Positions 8,849 through 18,393 of a DNA stretch of 64,000 nucleotides are shown piece after piece. Each line of letters opens with the position of its first letter. Position 1 is the first letter of the stretch. Both the position numbers and the translations under genes were made by a program. The notes beneath the pieces are model-generated. The model did no database searches and was not told the DNA's origin. It saw only the letters and a program-made list of their open reading frames with translations. This DNA comes from Phyllobacterium zundukense (GTDB taxonomy: Bacteria; Pseudomonadota; Alphaproteobacteria; Rhizobiales; Rhizobiaceae), in assembly GCF_002764115.1 (NCBI RefSeq), contig NZ_CP017942.1, forward strand, positions 469,426-533,425. Direction: 5' to 3'.

Positions 8849-9205
8849 ATGACCGTAGTCCGGCCTCATTTACCCAGAAGCCATCCAGATCGTTTCAGCG
8901 AGTGCCAAAGGGCAATTGAAGACTATGTGTTTGAGCTGCTTGGAGACGCCATCGAGGCGGGATGGAGCAAAGATGAGATTTTGGCAGCGATCATCGAGGT
9001 AGCGGACAATACCACTCTAGCGATACATCAAAATGTGCTGCTGTCCGTGGAAACGGAACTGAAAAAATTAAAGAAAAAAGCTGACGACCCCGCACCGCAC
9101 CCCAGACGCCACTGGAACCGTTGCTGCTATAATGCGTTGGACTTCCTCCAGATTGGGAGGGAGAAATGGGTAGAGATGAACCGACGATGGAGGAGCTTCG
9201 AGTAG
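8849..9205 (+). CDS. Small hypothetical protein (118 aa)
   Basis: Starts behind AGGGGGA. The first ~75 residues read as a compact helical domain (CQRAIEDYVFELLGDAIEAG, then DEILAAIIEVADNTTLAI) of a type often seen next to stress genes in rhizobia, followed by a Lys-rich linker and a Trp/Arg-rich tail. The tail after the linker is of different character and overlaps the next gene's start by 40 bases, so a small frameshift near the end is possible. Function unknown. Confidence 0.5.
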   Translation: MTVVRPHLPRSHPDRFSECQRAIEDYVFELLGDAIEAGWSKDEILAAIIEVADNTTLAIHQNVLLSVETELKKLKKKADDPAPHPRRHWNRCCYNALDFLQIGREKWVEMNRRWRSFE

Positions 9206-9375
9206 AGCTATCGAATTTGCGATATGATTTTACCGTGATCGAAAGCAGTGAAATCTTCACCCACCAACGGGTTGGTAATCAAAGGGCGATCAAAGCCATT
9301 AGAAATAGGATCGCCGTCATCGAATCCAGCGTAGGCGCGCGGCCCACTGCTTCATCCGTATTGACGTCTTCGTGA
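9166..9375 (+). CDS. Small hypothetical protein (69 aa)
   Basis: Begins at an ATG behind an excellent GGGAGGGAGAA ribosome site and overlaps the previous frame by 40 bases. The product is a short helical protein (EELRVELSNLRYDFTVIESS, AIKAIRNRIAVIESS) with heptad-like hydrophobics, perhaps a coiled coil. No family recognised. Confidence 0.5.
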   Translation: MGRDEPTMEELRVELSNLRYDFTVIESSEIFTHQRVGNQRAIKAIRNRIAVIESSVGARPTASSVLTSS

Positions 9376-9397
9376 ATCCTCTCAATGATCGGACCTC

Positions 9398-9655
9398 ATG
9401 CCAACGGACCGGGCTCAGATGGCCCCACCGCGTCAAATGTCCCTCACTGAGGCCGAACAGAACGTCATACGCACCGCCTTGCTCGACGAATGCGGCGCGG
9501 AGCCGCTGTGGGTGGTTGGCTATGGCGCGCTGAGCCCGACATTTGACGCTGTCGAAGCTCGGTTCGCTACGGCGAACTGGTTCAACCGACAGGCGATTGT
9601 TTGCGGTTTCGCCGGAAAAGGCAATGTGAGTCCTATATGTCCGAAAGGCAGTTGA
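9398..9655 (+). pseudogene. ChaC-like gamma-glutamylcyclotransferase fragment
   Basis: The frame contains MSLTEAEQNVIRTALLDECG and LWVVGYGALSPTFDAVEARF, a degenerate form of the ChaC start LWVFGYGSL...F..VE.R. The glycine-rich nucleotide-loop-like YGSL is altered to YGAL and the protein ends at about a third of family length (~180-240 residues). The catalytic Glu region is missing. A decayed remnant; ChaC enzymes cleave glutathione to 5-oxoproline and Cys-Gly. Confidence 0.5.
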
Positions 9656-10030
9656 CCTATGTTGCGTGAATGCTTGACCGGCATGATCCCGGTCATGAGA
9701 GGATCGTGCGGGACCGTCCGTCATATTTTGCCGTCCGTCACTCAAGATGGCATTGAGCCTCACGGCGTTTGAAAATGAACGAAACCTCCGCCTCTGCGAG
9801 GTCATGCCACATGTCCATTCCAAACGTCCGCTAGCCGAAGCGACCTGCTGCGGAGCGCCAAGGCAATCTATCGATCAGAGGCCGACTCTTGAGCCGGCAA
9901 GAAAACTTTGTCCATTGATCGCTTGCACCAGACTGTTCTTGTTCCTACATGGGAAATGGTGTCACGTTCTGCGCCACTTTCCCGAGGCCCCCGTTTCGTT
10001 AATCGACAACGAGCAGAAGGAACAGGCTAT

Positions 10031-10210
10031 ATGTCCATCAAAAATCATCTGACAACACTTCGCAGCAAACATCAGGAACTCGACCGTTCTGTCGCTTCAC
10101 TTGAGGCAGCGCCAGCCGCAGACAGTCTCCATATCACTCAGCTCAAGAAAGAAAAGCTGCAGCTAAAGGAGGAGATTACCGACCTCGAGGCCAAAATCAC
10201 CCGACACTGA
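10031..10210 (+). CDS. YdcH family protein (DUF465)
   Basis: A 59-residue protein with the family layout: MSIKNHLTTLRSKHQELDRS, a short loop, then HITQLKKEKLQLKEEITDLE. It is a helical hairpin with heptad hydrophobics, and its length is normal for Hyphomicrobiales. The ATG at 10031 is the family start, behind AGAAGGAACAG. Family role unknown; paralogues are common in alphaproteobacteria. Confidence 0.8.
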   Translation: MSIKNHLTTLRSKHQELDRSVASLEAAPAADSLHITQLKKEKLQLKEEITDLEAKITRH

Positions 10211-10410
10211 AATGTTGTACTCAGTGCGAGTTCCCGGCAGTGCATCGGGCTTTTCGCTGCGTATAACAATCGCGTATAGAAAACGTCACGGAACATTCAG
10301 TCCTTGGCGTACGAGGCTCATGTCTGCGGTCAATCACAGACGAACCGAAATTTCGACCGCCCTAGCGGCACCGCTCTACCAAATGCCAGGCGGGCATAGG
10401 GCAAGTCGCT

Positions 10411-11442
10411 TCAGGAGGATGGCTTTTTGCTTCCGGTCTCATTGACAGATTCGCCGAGTGTATCAGCAACCGTCGCCCCGCGTTCTCCCATGGGAAGCGG
10501 ATCCCCGGTCGTGGTATCGATTGCGGTTTGATGTTCCAGTTCCGCGTTTAGTTCGGCGCCGAGGATGAGGACTATCACCGAAATCCACGTCCATACCATC
10601 AGGCCGGCGACTGCACCCAGCGCACCATAGGTGGCATTGTAGTCTGCAAAATTTGTAAGATAGAATGTGAAGCCTGCAGATGTAATCATCCACACCAAGG
10701 TTGCAAGAACGGCTCCCCACGACAGCCAGCGCCACTTTGCGTGTTCCCGATCCGGCCCGAAGCGATAAATAACAGAGATCGCCCCAGCAACAACGACAGC
10801 AGTTAGCGGCCATCGTGCCAAGCTAACCAATGCAGCATTCCACCCGTCAAGGCCAAACAGCGTCAACAGGCGTGGGATAATACCCAATGTAGTGATCAAA
10901 ATGATCCCAAAAAAAATGCCACTGAAGGTAAACACAAACGACACCACATTTAGTTTCAGGAAGCTGCGGCTTTCGTTTTCGCTGTATGCAACATTCAATG
11001 CTTCGAAGATGGCTTTGATGCCATTGTTCGCGCTCCAAAGCGCCACGGAAAGTCCGATGAAGAAGCCGAGACTGAGTACCTTAGTATCTTGGGCAGCAAG
11101 GGCCTCCAGCTGCAACCGGATCAGATTAACCGAGTCTATCGGCAGAATGCCGATGAGCAGCGAGGTGTTGCCAGCGACGGTGGCGCGATCAGCCAGAAAG
11201 CCATAGACCGACACGAACGCGGTCAGCGCCGGAAACAAGGCAAGCAACAAATAAAATGTTGCCCCGGCCGCAATTAACATAATCCGATCTTCCCACAAAG
11301 CGTCGTAAACTCGGTAGAGCACGTCTTTCCAACCCTTCGTCGGAATTTCAGCAGGAGCGCGCGCACGGCGTCCCCGCCCGCGCTGCCTTGCGCGCCGCAG
11401 TAGCGTCTCACGAGCAGTTGCCTTCTTCGATGTTGAGGCCAT
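10411..11442 (-). CDS. YihY/BrkB family inner-membrane protein
   Basis: A 343-residue polytopic protein with about six membrane helices between residues 50 and 300, after a basic N-terminus (RRARQRGRGRRARAP). Family blocks are clear: LIAAGATFYLLLALFPALTA, LSVALWSANNGIKAIFEALN and VWTWISVIVLILGAELNAEL. Despite the old RNase BN name, members are now regarded as membrane proteins of unsettled, probably transport-related, role. The tail after residue 300 is hydrophilic. The start at 11442 (MASTSKK) is preferred; the frame is open upstream but that part belongs to a decayed neighbour. Single gene, minus strand. Confidence 0.85.
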   Translation of the reverse strand: MASTSKKATARETLLRRARQRGRGRRARAPAEIPTKGWKDVLYRVYDALWEDRIMLIAAGATFYLLLALFPALTAFVSVYGFLADRATVAGNTSLLIGILPIDSVNLIRLQLEALAAQDTKVLSLGFFIGLSVALWSANNGIKAIFEALNVAYSENESRSFLKLNVVSFVFTFSGIFFGIILITTLGIIPRLLTLFGLDGWNAALVSLARWPLTAVVVAGAISVIYRFGPDREHAKWRWLSWGAVLATLVWMITSAGFTFYLTNFADYNATYGALGAVAGLMVWTWISVIVLILGAELNAELEHQTAIDTTTGDPLPMGERGATVADTLGESVNETGSKKPSS

Positions 11443-11639
11443 CGCAAAAACTTGATCCAAATTTCTAGTGCGTATCACGGTACAGGGTTGAGCATCTTGG
11501 TCTCGCCGCGTGCCAAACGGGCCTGTCGTGCCGCTCATGCAGCATCGAATTTCGCGGCGGAACACGCCAGGTTTGCCTTGTGAGATGCGGTCCTCGTCTC
11601 CGTCGCAGACGCTTTGTAGTCCGGTCAAAATTTTCCTTG

Positions 11640-11859
11640 CCGTGAACGTGATAGGACGGCATCCCGCCTCTGTCCCCACTGGCGTCAGCTCGGTCCAACA
11701 ACGTCTTCGCCTTTAGGATAATTCCCTGCTCGTCACGACCTTTAGTGTCCCCGGATCGCAAATTAATCGAGACATGTTTTCCATCCTCACAAAGAACTCC
11801 ACTAAGTATCCGCCTTTGCCATGCTCGTGTAGAGTGACATTTGTTTTCAGTATCTTCAT
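11640..11859 (-). pseudogene. Small stress-type protein, frameshifted
   Basis: Joined across three frames the minus strand reads MKILKTNVTLHEHGKGGYLV, then EDGKHVSINLRSGDTKGRDE, then an Ala/Lys helix and ELTPVGTEAG. This resembles small rhizobial proteins of ~80-90 residues with a beta-hairpin followed by a helix. The ATG at 11859 has AGAGGA just upstream. Two indels break it. The identity is tentative. Confidence 0.35.
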
Positions 11860-11947
11860 CCTTCCTCTGCAGGTTATTTTCAGGTGCCAACTCTCTTCGA
11901 GACGTATTGGTTCCGTCGAAATGGACCGAGAGAGCGCCAAGTCCACT

Positions 11948-12133
11948 TCAGATGGAAGCAAGTCGGGACGCCATCTCAAGGAATGGACGCCAATCAAGGC
12001 GATCCAATCCTTGCAGCCGGTCTTGGTCATAACGGCCGATAGTCGTGAATCCGATCCGTTCTCGAGCCAGCTCTTCTGCCGTGAAGTCCGGGCTGGTTTC
12101 ATCAAAACGCTCCCAGCCTTCCTGCCGGTACAT
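11948..12133 (-). CDS. Hypothetical protein (61 aa)
   Basis: Starts MYRQEGWERFDETSPDFTAE behind GAGGG and ends LDWRPFLEMASRLASI. Acidic, soluble, no known motif. Composition is more protein-like than other frames here, yet its neighbour is decayed, so it may itself be a remnant. Confidence 0.35.
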   Translation of the reverse strand: MYRQEGWERFDETSPDFTAEELARERIGFTTIGRYDQDRLQGLDRLDWRPFLEMASRLASI

Positions 12134-12412
12134 AGCGGTATGCCCTCACAAGGATGATCACCATTAGCACCATAGGACGGGTGCTCATTCACGACCAACT
12201 GTTCGGCTTAACCCATGCCGGTCTTGCTGGCCCGCGGAGGGAAGCGCCACGTGCAGGTTAGCCACGTACGCCATCCGTACATACCACGCCATGCCTTCAG
12301 ACGAGTCCGCCGAGCAATTGCACCACGCCCACGACCAGCCCCAGAAGCAGCAGCAACAGCAGGATATTCACCGACCACTTGATGACGAGGTATAATGACC
12401 GATTCGTCGCTT

Positions 12413-12780
12413 TCAGTGCCTTGCTGCGTGCCAGCAGGGGCGCGCGAGCCCTGCGAAGATCGTGTTGGCCAGGCCTCGATGGTCTTCTGGCGTGTTGGGT
12501 ACCACCGAGGCGCGTGTTAAGCCTTTGTAGAAGAAATTGAACACCGCGCCCAGGGGGTTCAACGGCCGTTTTACGTCACACATGAGGATGAGGCGGTCGG
12601 AGTCGGTATCGTTGCGCACGAAGTGCAGGTAGGTCTCATCGAACAGGAGAATCTTTCCATCGCGCCAACTCAGGGTGTGGCCATCCACGTTGATGAAGCA
12701 GGCGTCGGAGTTCGGTGTGGCGAGACCGAGGTGGTAGCGCAGGGATATGGCGATCGGGTCGGCGTGCCGGGTCAGCTGGG
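12413..12780 (-). pseudogene. Aspartyl/asparaginyl beta-hydroxylase (LpxO-like), C-terminal part
   Basis: About 120 residues of an LpxO-type 2-oxoglutarate/Fe(II) dioxygenase: HADPIAISLRYHLGLATPNS (first iron His and Arg region), CFINVDGHTLSWRDGKILLF and DETYLHFVRNDTDSDRLILM (second His, 2OG-binding Arg). The N-terminus, with the membrane anchor of LpxO proteins, is missing, because at ~12780 the sequence switches to an unrelated gene piece on the opposite strand. LpxO hydroxylates the 2-position of a lipid A acyl chain; here the gene is cut. Confidence 0.7.
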
Positions 12781-13220
12781 TACCGCTGACCATTCTCATG
12801 GCACTTCCGCTGTCACTTGGCGGCGCCTTACTACCGCTGGTGCTGACCGGCACGAGCTTCTCCATGCCGGTGGTGATCGGCCTCCTCATGCTGATGGGCG
12901 TCGTGACGAAGAATTCGATCCTGCTGGTCGAGTACGCGATCATGTCGCGACGCGCCGGTTTCTCACGGTTCGACGCCCTCATCGACGCCTGCCACAAGCA
13001 CGCACGCCCGATCGTCATGACGACAATCGCGATGGCTTGCGGCATGCTACCCGTGGCCCTCAGCATCAGCGGCGGCGACCCAAGTTTCCGTCAGCCGATG
13101 GCGATCGTCGTCATTGGCGGTCTGATGACCTCCACCGTCCTCAGCCTCGTCGTCATCCCGGTCGTCTTCATCTTCGTCGATGACCTGCTCGAAGTCCTCA
13201 AGCGCCTTGGGAACGGAACA
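12780..13220 (+). pseudogene. RND efflux pump (AcrB-type) C-terminal fragment
   Basis: Reads as the last ~145 residues of an RND inner-membrane transporter: PLTILMALPLSLGGALLPLV, MPVVIGLLMLMGVVTKNSIL, the helix 10-11 NSILLVEYA segment, HARPIVMTTIAMACGMLPVA and VLSLVVIPVVFIFVDDL. Four membrane helices remain of twelve; all upstream sequence is lost at the junction near 12780. Not functional alone. The remaining frame after ~13220 is unrelated. Confidence 0.8.
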
Positions 13221-13642
13221 AGATGGGGTGATTTGCCACCCAACCTCAGACGGCATCGAATATGCCAAATAGTGGGTGACCTCACCACCTGCGAGCACGG
13301 CAACCGCAATGAAAGATACGATGATCGGCGTCGATCTGGCAAAGGCAGTTTTCCAAATTCGTGGAGCCTCGATGACCGGGCAAGTGCGTCATTGCAGGAA
13401 GTTATCGCGTCAGTAGTTTCGGCACTTCATGGCTGAGCTGCCGCTGGCAGTGCGCCCGCGCGTCGGTAATTTTGATCGGCACGCGCCAAATCGACTGCCG
13501 CGCATGTGCGCGGCCTGCACGTTTTCGTGAACGAAACGCTCCAGCCCTGATCGTGATTGGACTAAACGATCCTCTGGAGTCAGGCTTGCATCGGGTATAA
13601 CGCAAATGGGCGGACCAACTATCGTGTGAGTAGGAGGCCGAT

Positions 13643-14080
13643 ATGAAGCACCGTGCACTCTCGCAATTGCAGAGCGTCGCCGAGGTTGACCAGGATTACC
13701 CGCGCCCGGTAATGGCGCGCAATGAACGCCTTGAACGCTGGGTGGAGCTCCTCGAACAAAATCCTGACCGCCGCCTCTCGACGCTCAACCAGACGGAGTA
13801 TCGGCCGGCCAGAGAGCGCGCTGCCATGCGCAGCGATGACTCGCCGATCACTGTCGCTTTCCAGGATCCAATCCTTCGGGCGGCCGGGTTGGAAAACGAC
13901 AGTTACGGCGAGGCGAAGCAGTTCTTCGAACTGACCGATCATCAACTGCACAGGGTCATCTGCTATTGCCATTTCGGCGCGACGGTTAGCGCGGGGACGG
14001 CCGCTTATCACATCCGCAAGGCGCTTGGCGGCCGAGCGCGAGGCATCTTTGCTCGGTTGCGTGATATATTGGACAGATAG
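13643..14080 (+). CDS. Hypothetical protein (145 aa)
   Basis: A soluble ~16-kDa protein starting behind GTAGGAGG. Its middle has VELLEQNPDRRLSTLNQTEY and RSDDSPITVAFQDPILRAAG; the end has FFELTDHQLHRVICYCHFG and ARGIFARLRDIL, with a Cys-x-Cys-His cluster. Complete-looking, with good codon use. I do not recognise a family. It stands alone between remnants. Confidence 0.6.
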   Translation: MKHRALSQLQSVAEVDQDYPRPVMARNERLERWVELLEQNPDRRLSTLNQTEYRPARERAAMRSDDSPITVAFQDPILRAAGLENDSYGEAKQFFELTDHQLHRVICYCHFGATVSAGTAAYHIRKALGGRARGIFARLRDILDR

Positions 14081-14345
14081 AGCTGGCGATAGATCGCTGG
14101 ATCATTGCTGAAATGCCTTCTTCCCTCGTCGAACAGCGGAGGCAAGGCTGTGCTGACTGAAACGTTTATGCATGGCCGTGCAAGACTTGGATCGTAGGGG
14201 AGACTTCTTTGGGCGCTCTTGCGACAGAACTTCCCTCAACTTCCGTTGTCGATCGCAAGGAAAGGATGGAAATTCGCCAGACATTACGGTAATTCAACCT
14301 GTCACGAAGCCAGCTTGACTGGCGCGGAAAAGCGCACCACCTCGT

Positions 14346-15278
14346 CTATCTGTTCGCTTGCTCGATCGCACGGATCACCTCACTGATATAGTGCGGTTCG
14401 ATGTCAAGTTGCTTTAGGCCAGGCAGATCGGCTGCTGCCACGTTGTCACGACGCATAAGGTCGATTTGGTTGCGTGTGAGGGGAACTGCAGGAAGGAATT
14501 CCGCCATCCGCGCCAAAACGCTCCAGACCTCAAAGGGGATCGGTATCAGCCGGATCTGTATATCGAGTTGCCGGGCAATCTCTCGTAGCAGTTCCTCATA
14601 GGTGTAGACTTGCGGGCCGCCCAATTCGAAGATGGACGAACCGCCGGGGTCGTTGCGGTCGATCAAATGGCTTATGGCTTCCGCGACGTCTCCCACATAG
14701 ACCGGTTGAAGCCGTGTTCCGCCGTCCCCAAACAGCGGATAGACAGGCAGGAGGCGTATCAGCCTGACAAGGACAGTAAGGAAAGTGTCGTCCGGGCCCG
14801 TCATTACGGACGGACGGATGATGACGCTTGGAAATGTGCTCGCCACGGCATGTTCCCCTCGCCCGCGTGCTCGAATGTAACTTGATTCCGATTGGGGATC
14901 GGAGCCGATCCCCGATATCAGAATGAACTGCTCCACCCTGCTATTGCGCGAGGCAGCGGCGAGATCCGCCGCTGCCTTGACATGCACCCGCTCAAACGTT
15001 CGATTTCCGTGTTCGACATACAGGCTGACAGCATTCACGACAGTATGCGCCCCGGCGACGGCCAGAGCCACCGAGGCGGGATCCAGGATATCAGCCCGGA
15101 TGGCTTCCGGAGCCCTCGCATCCAAGGAGAAGAGTGCGGCCACCCGGTCTGGATGTCGGGATACGGCACGGACAGTGAAGCCTTTTTCCAGGAGCCGTCT
15201 GACGATCCTGCGCCCCAAAAAGCCGGTTCCGCCAAACACCGTGACAATTCGTTTTTGGGTTAGGCTGTCACTAGTCAT
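14346..15278 (-). CDS. NAD(P)-binding epimerase-like protein, complex I NDUFA9 subunit family
   Basis: A 310-residue atypical short-chain dehydrogenase. VTVFGGTGFLGRRIVRRLLE is the GxxGxxG nucleotide-binding start; VNAVSLYVEHGNRTFERVHV and QFILISGIGSDPQSESSYI follow, where the usual YxxxK is shifted to SSYIRARGRGE, as in the NDUFA9/NmrA-like group. The C-terminus has YVGDVAEAISHLI and FELGGPQVYTYEELL, typical of NDUFA9-like proteins in alphaproteobacteria. These bind NAD(P)H; a catalytic role is unproven and some associate with quinone or lipid metabolism. It begins 20-odd bases after the end of the upstream small secreted gene on the same strand, so the two may be co-transcribed. Confidence 0.8.
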   Translation of the reverse strand: MTSDSLTQKRIVTVFGGTGFLGRRIVRRLLEKGFTVRAVSRHPDRVAALFSLDARAPEAIRADILDPASVALAVAGAHTVVNAVSLYVEHGNRTFERVHVKAAADLAAASRNSRVEQFILISGIGSDPQSESSYIRARGRGEHAVASTFPSVIIRPSVMTGPDDTFLTVLVRLIRLLPVYPLFGDGGTRLQPVYVGDVAEAISHLIDRNDPGGSSIFELGGPQVYTYEELLREIARQLDIQIRLIPIPFEVWSVLARMAEFLPAVPLTRNQIDLMRRDNVAAADLPGLKQLDIEPHYISEVIRAIEQANR

Positions 15279-15310
15279 CTGCCTGGCCCTCCGATCGGAG
15301 ACATGCGATA

Positions 15311-15646
15311 TTAGGGATAATCCGGGCCCGGTGGCTGGTCAGGCACAAAGTCAGGCGGAATGACCGGTGTGGTACCTATATCCGGGGCCGGTTCAACCAT
15401 TTCGTCGTCGCCTGTCCGCGGCGGTATTAATACGCCCTTGCATCTTTCGAGAACCCGCGCGTCGCGTTCGACTGTGTCCCTGTCTTGATCGATCCCGCCC
15501 AGTCCCTCCCGATCAACCTGGCACTCATCGGGCCCGGGCCGTTCATCATCACCCTGGTGAAAATACCGCTCGTGGGCGTTCGCCGACACAGCGACCGTAC
15601 AAAGTAAGCAGGTTGCGAGGACAAATCTCATGAAACCAGGTCTCAT
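15311..15646 (-). CDS. Small exported acidic protein
   Basis: About 111 residues with a clear signal peptide (MRFVLATCLLCTVAVSANA, cleavage near ANA-HE). The mature part is hydrophilic and acidic with paired Asp/Arg stretches (QDRDTVERDARVLERCKGV), one Cys and a Pro-rich end. The ATG at 15646 follows GGAGG; a later Met at residue 6 would also keep the signal. Probably periplasmic; unknown role. Confidence 0.6.
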   Translation of the reverse strand: MRPGFMRFVLATCLLCTVAVSANAHERYFHQGDDERPGPDECQVDREGLGGIDQDRDTVERDARVLERCKGVLIPPRTGDDEMVEPAPDIGTTPVIPPDFVPDQPPGPDYP

Positions 15647-15680
15647 GACGCCCTCCATGTTAGATTGCGCTTACGTTATC

Positions 15681-15706
15681 AACACGGTTTGGGCAAAGAT
15701 TGTTCC
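15681..15706 (-). promoter_or_regulatory. Weak EcfG-type promoter candidate
   Basis: Minus-strand GGAAC (15706-15702) with TGTT 17 bases on, ~35 bases before the small exported gene. The -10 part departs from CGTT, so this may be chance. Confidence 0.25.
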
Positions 15707-15718
15707 AGAGCTCAAGCC

Positions 15719-16833
15719 GGCTTTGTCGCAAACACTTCCGTAAGGGAGCGCAATCTAAGTATCTCCGATGAAACTTCGGAGAGATCAGATGTTCAAAGGC
15801 CGCCATTTCGACCGATCAATCATTCTGCTGTGCGTGCGCTGGTACCTTCGCCAACGGCTTGAGTCTGCGCGATCTGGAAGAAATGATGCAAGAGCGCAAT
15901 ATCCATGTCGATCATTCGACCGTGCATCGATGGGTTTTGCGCTTTTCTCCACTACCGCTTGAACAGTTCAACAAGCGCAAACGCACTGTGATTCGAGGCA
16001 AATGGATGTATTTCTACCGCGCCATCGACAGCGTTGGCGACACAGTCGAGTTTTGCTTCAATGTGCACCGAGATCTTGCAGCTGCAAAGCGCTTCTGTCA
16101 GGAAAGCGCTCCTGCGCCATGGCCGCCCTGAGCGCGTTATCATTGATGGCAGCCAGACAAACCGCGAAGCGATCATCTTCTGCGATATGACCGATCGGCT
16201 GAAGGGCGGATATGGCAGGACTAAACCAAAGCCAATGGTAGTCAGGACCAGCAAATACCTCACGGATGTATTTGACAAGGGTCATTTGTTTAAGAGAGAC
16301 CATTTTATCTCCCGGCGTTCTCCGCGGTGGACAGTGACGAACGCGCTGACGTGCGGTAAAGCCAAATCTGTGGGCCACCAGGGCATGTTTGCACGGCTTG
16401 GTACACAGTCGCTATCATTTACCGTCTGCGAGATGGATAGGCGGAGCTGATTTTGCTATTCTGTGCCGGCTCGGGTGACCCCGTGGCGAAGCACAGGTCT
16501 GAGGTTGCAACCCTGTCGCGCAGCCTATGTTTGTCGCACCTCATTGGCGGCACCCGGGCACCTGTTCGGTAGTTGCTGCTTCCAGGCTGCGACGAAGCGA
16601 CGGTAGACTTCTTCTGCATTGCCCATCGCCTCCCGTTCACTGTCGCGCACCGCTTTGTTACTGTAGTCTGCGCCGGCCCCTTCCGCTTGCCGCCGCGGTG
16701 TGAGGGTTGACCTGCCGCCAGTTCCAGATGACGCAGTTTCCGTCTCTGGCCGAACAATTCGACATGCTGGCAGCGTGACTGTTGGCTGCCAAACAAAATC
16801 CATCGCGTCTATCATCAAATTTGCGACACAACC
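15719..16833. mobile_element. IS6-family insertion sequence remnant
   Basis: Imperfect terminal repeats bracket it: GGCTTTGTCGCAAA at 15719-15732 and the inverse of GGTTGTGTCGCAAA at 16820-16833 (12 of 14 match). They resemble the IS6-family end GG.TCTGTTGCAAA. Inside is a broken transposase (15789-~16260). After it the sequence is not recognisable as IS6, and 1,115 bp is longer than the usual 0.8-1.0 kb, so other DNA has probably been added. Confidence 0.6.
15789..16260 (+). pseudogene. IS6-family transposase, frameshifted
   Basis: Across frames: MFKGRHFDRSIILLCVRWYL, LRDLEEMMQERNIHVDHSTV (first DDE-fold Asp region, HRWV), GKWMYFYRAIDSVGDTVEFC (second Asp region), AAAKRFLRKAL-type helix, HGRPERVIIDGSQTNREAI and KPMVVRTSKYL. 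The final Glu-containing helix (EQDHR in the family) is lost. At least two indels. Inactive. Confidence 0.75.
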
Positions 16834-17067
16834 TGTGGCCAAAGCTGTCGTTGATAGGCGCAATCATTCAAATTACTGAGAAAATACAAGTATATTTGTA
16901 ACATATCGAGGATGCGCTCTATTAGTGTGAGTTCTATTCCAACAAATGAAGTATAATTCCTTTTGACTTGTGTCGTTAATGCCGAGTAACGTAATCGCGG
17001 GTTAATTGTTCGGCAAATTCATATCCGGTCACCGCTGGCCGATGATTTTTCATCGCGAGAGGGCAAT
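16834..17067. promoter_or_regulatory. AT-rich leader upstream of the RTX gene
   Basis: About 230 bases markedly richer in A and T than the surroundings, ending with the ribosome site GAGAGGG before the RTX start at 17068. A comparable AT-rich stretch precedes the second RTX gene. I cannot define promoter boxes. Such stretches are often bound by nucleoid proteins in rhizobia (general knowledge, not shown here). Confidence 0.35.
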
Positions 17068-18393
17068 ATGAAAACTTCACATCATCGAATTTACACAGCA
17101 CTCCCGGTGCCGGACATGCAGCTGGACGTCTCCGGCGACGCGACAATTGCAAGCAGCCCCGGCAATGATCACCTCTTCGGCAGCGCCGGAACAGACTGGA
17201 TGGATGGCGGCGCGGGCGACGATCATGTCTATGGCGAAGGAGGCGAGGACTGGCTGTATGGTGGTGATGGTAATGATGTCGTGGATGGTGGCGACGGCAA
17301 TGATCGCCTTAATGGGGGCAACGGCGCCGACACGCTAATCGGGGGAAAGGGAACGGACTGGCTTGATGGCGGTTCAGGACCTGACCACCTTTTGGGGGGC
17401 GACGGCGATGACTGGCTGCGGGGCGGCGCCAACAACGACACACTTGACGGCGGCGCTGGCAATGACCGCATTAACGGTGGTGCCGGGTATGACCATCTCA
17501 TTGGCGGCGATGGAAATGACTGGCTCGAAGCAGGTGATGGTGGAGGCGGAAGCTACCAGGTGATTGACGGCGGTGCCGGTGATGACGTCATGCGTTCAGA
17601 AGGATTTTTTACTCTCTTTATCGCCGGGCTGGGTCACGACAGGATCGACGGTGGGCGGGGCTACAGTTTGGTGGATTATTCAGGCAGTCTTGGTCCAATC
17701 CATGCCAGTTTTGACAAAGCCGATACTGCGGGGGACATCTTGACGTCCATTGATGCAATTTCCGGCAGCAATTTCTCCGATTTTTTTGATGCTCGCGCCA
17801 GCATGGAACGTCTTTCGATCGCCGGCGGAGGCGGCGACGACACCATTTTTGGTTCGACCTATGCAGATAGCCTCGTTGCCGGTGGCGGCAGCGATATCGT
17901 GTATGGCGGTGCCGGCGATGATTATATCTACGCCGGATATCCGCCCGGTAACGATCGCCTGTTCGGCGGGGATGGAAACGACACAATAACCGGTGGTTAT
18001 CGTGAGGGCACCGTAACAATGTTCGGCGGCAACGGTGACGACAGGCTTGAAACCACGAGTAATGACATCCTCTGGGGCGGCACCGGCAATGACACTTTCA
18101 TTTTCAATCCATACTCGGATGCAAGGATCGAAGATCTGGATGCTGGCGATGTGATTGACCTCCACCGCATTGATGCGAATCCTTATGGAGAGGAGGATTC
18201 TGGCCAACCATTCGATTATATCGGCACTGCGGAGTTTTCGAACGTTGTCGGCCAGCTGCGTTTCAACCATGTCATAGGCGAAGATTTCGGATATCTGGAG
18301 AGTTGGAACGGCGAAGCCGACGGTGACGTTCGGATCCTGATTTCTAATATCGATCCCCTCGAACCGGCTCCGGATTTCAACTTCATCTTATGA
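17068..18393 (+). CDS. RTX (hemolysin-type calcium-binding repeat) secreted protein
   Basis: 441 residues. From about residue 25 there are two blocks of nonapeptide repeats GGxGxDxLx (for example GGAGDDHVYGEGGEDWLYGG and GGDGNDVVDGGDGNDRLNGG), roughly residues 28-165 and 250-350, which bind calcium in a parallel beta-roll. No N-terminal signal peptide is present, as expected for type I secretion with a C-terminal uncleaved signal; the end (DFNFIL) is hydrophobic in the usual way. There is no separate enzymatic domain, so it may act as a surface or biofilm protein. No type I exporter genes lie nearby. A 201-aa relative is encoded at 45243. Confidence 0.85.
   Translation: MKTSHHRIYTALPVPDMQLDVSGDATIASSPGNDHLFGSAGTDWMDGGAGDDHVYGEGGEDWLYGGDGNDVVDGGDGNDRLNGGNGADTLIGGKGTDWLDGGSGPDHLLGGDGDDWLRGGANNDTLDGGAGNDRINGGAGYDHLIGGDGNDWLEAGDGGGGSYQVIDGGAGDDVMRSEGFFTLFIAGLGHDRIDGGRGYSLVDYSGSLGPIHASFDKADTAGDILTSIDAISGSNFSDFFDARASMERLSIAGGGGDDTIFGSTYADSLVAGGGSDIVYGGAGDDYIYAGYPPGNDRLFGGDGNDTITGGYREGTVTMFGGNGDDRLETTSNDILWGGTGNDTFIFNPYSDARIEDLDAGDVIDLHRIDANPYGEEDSGQPFDYIGTAEFSNVVGQLRFNHVIGEDFGYLESWNGEADGDVRILISNIDPLEPAPDFNFIL

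Noticed and set aside
11465..12198. One intact gene covering the 141- and 161-codon minus-strand frames
   Set aside because: Neither frame is protein-like throughout; the recognisable pieces switch frame, which fits a small broken gene better.
17229..17501. Long minus-strand frame inside the RTX gene rich in Pro/Ser
   Set aside because: It is the reverse reading of the GGxGxD repeats; the periodic composition produces stop-free frames on the other strand. The same holds at 45266-45664.
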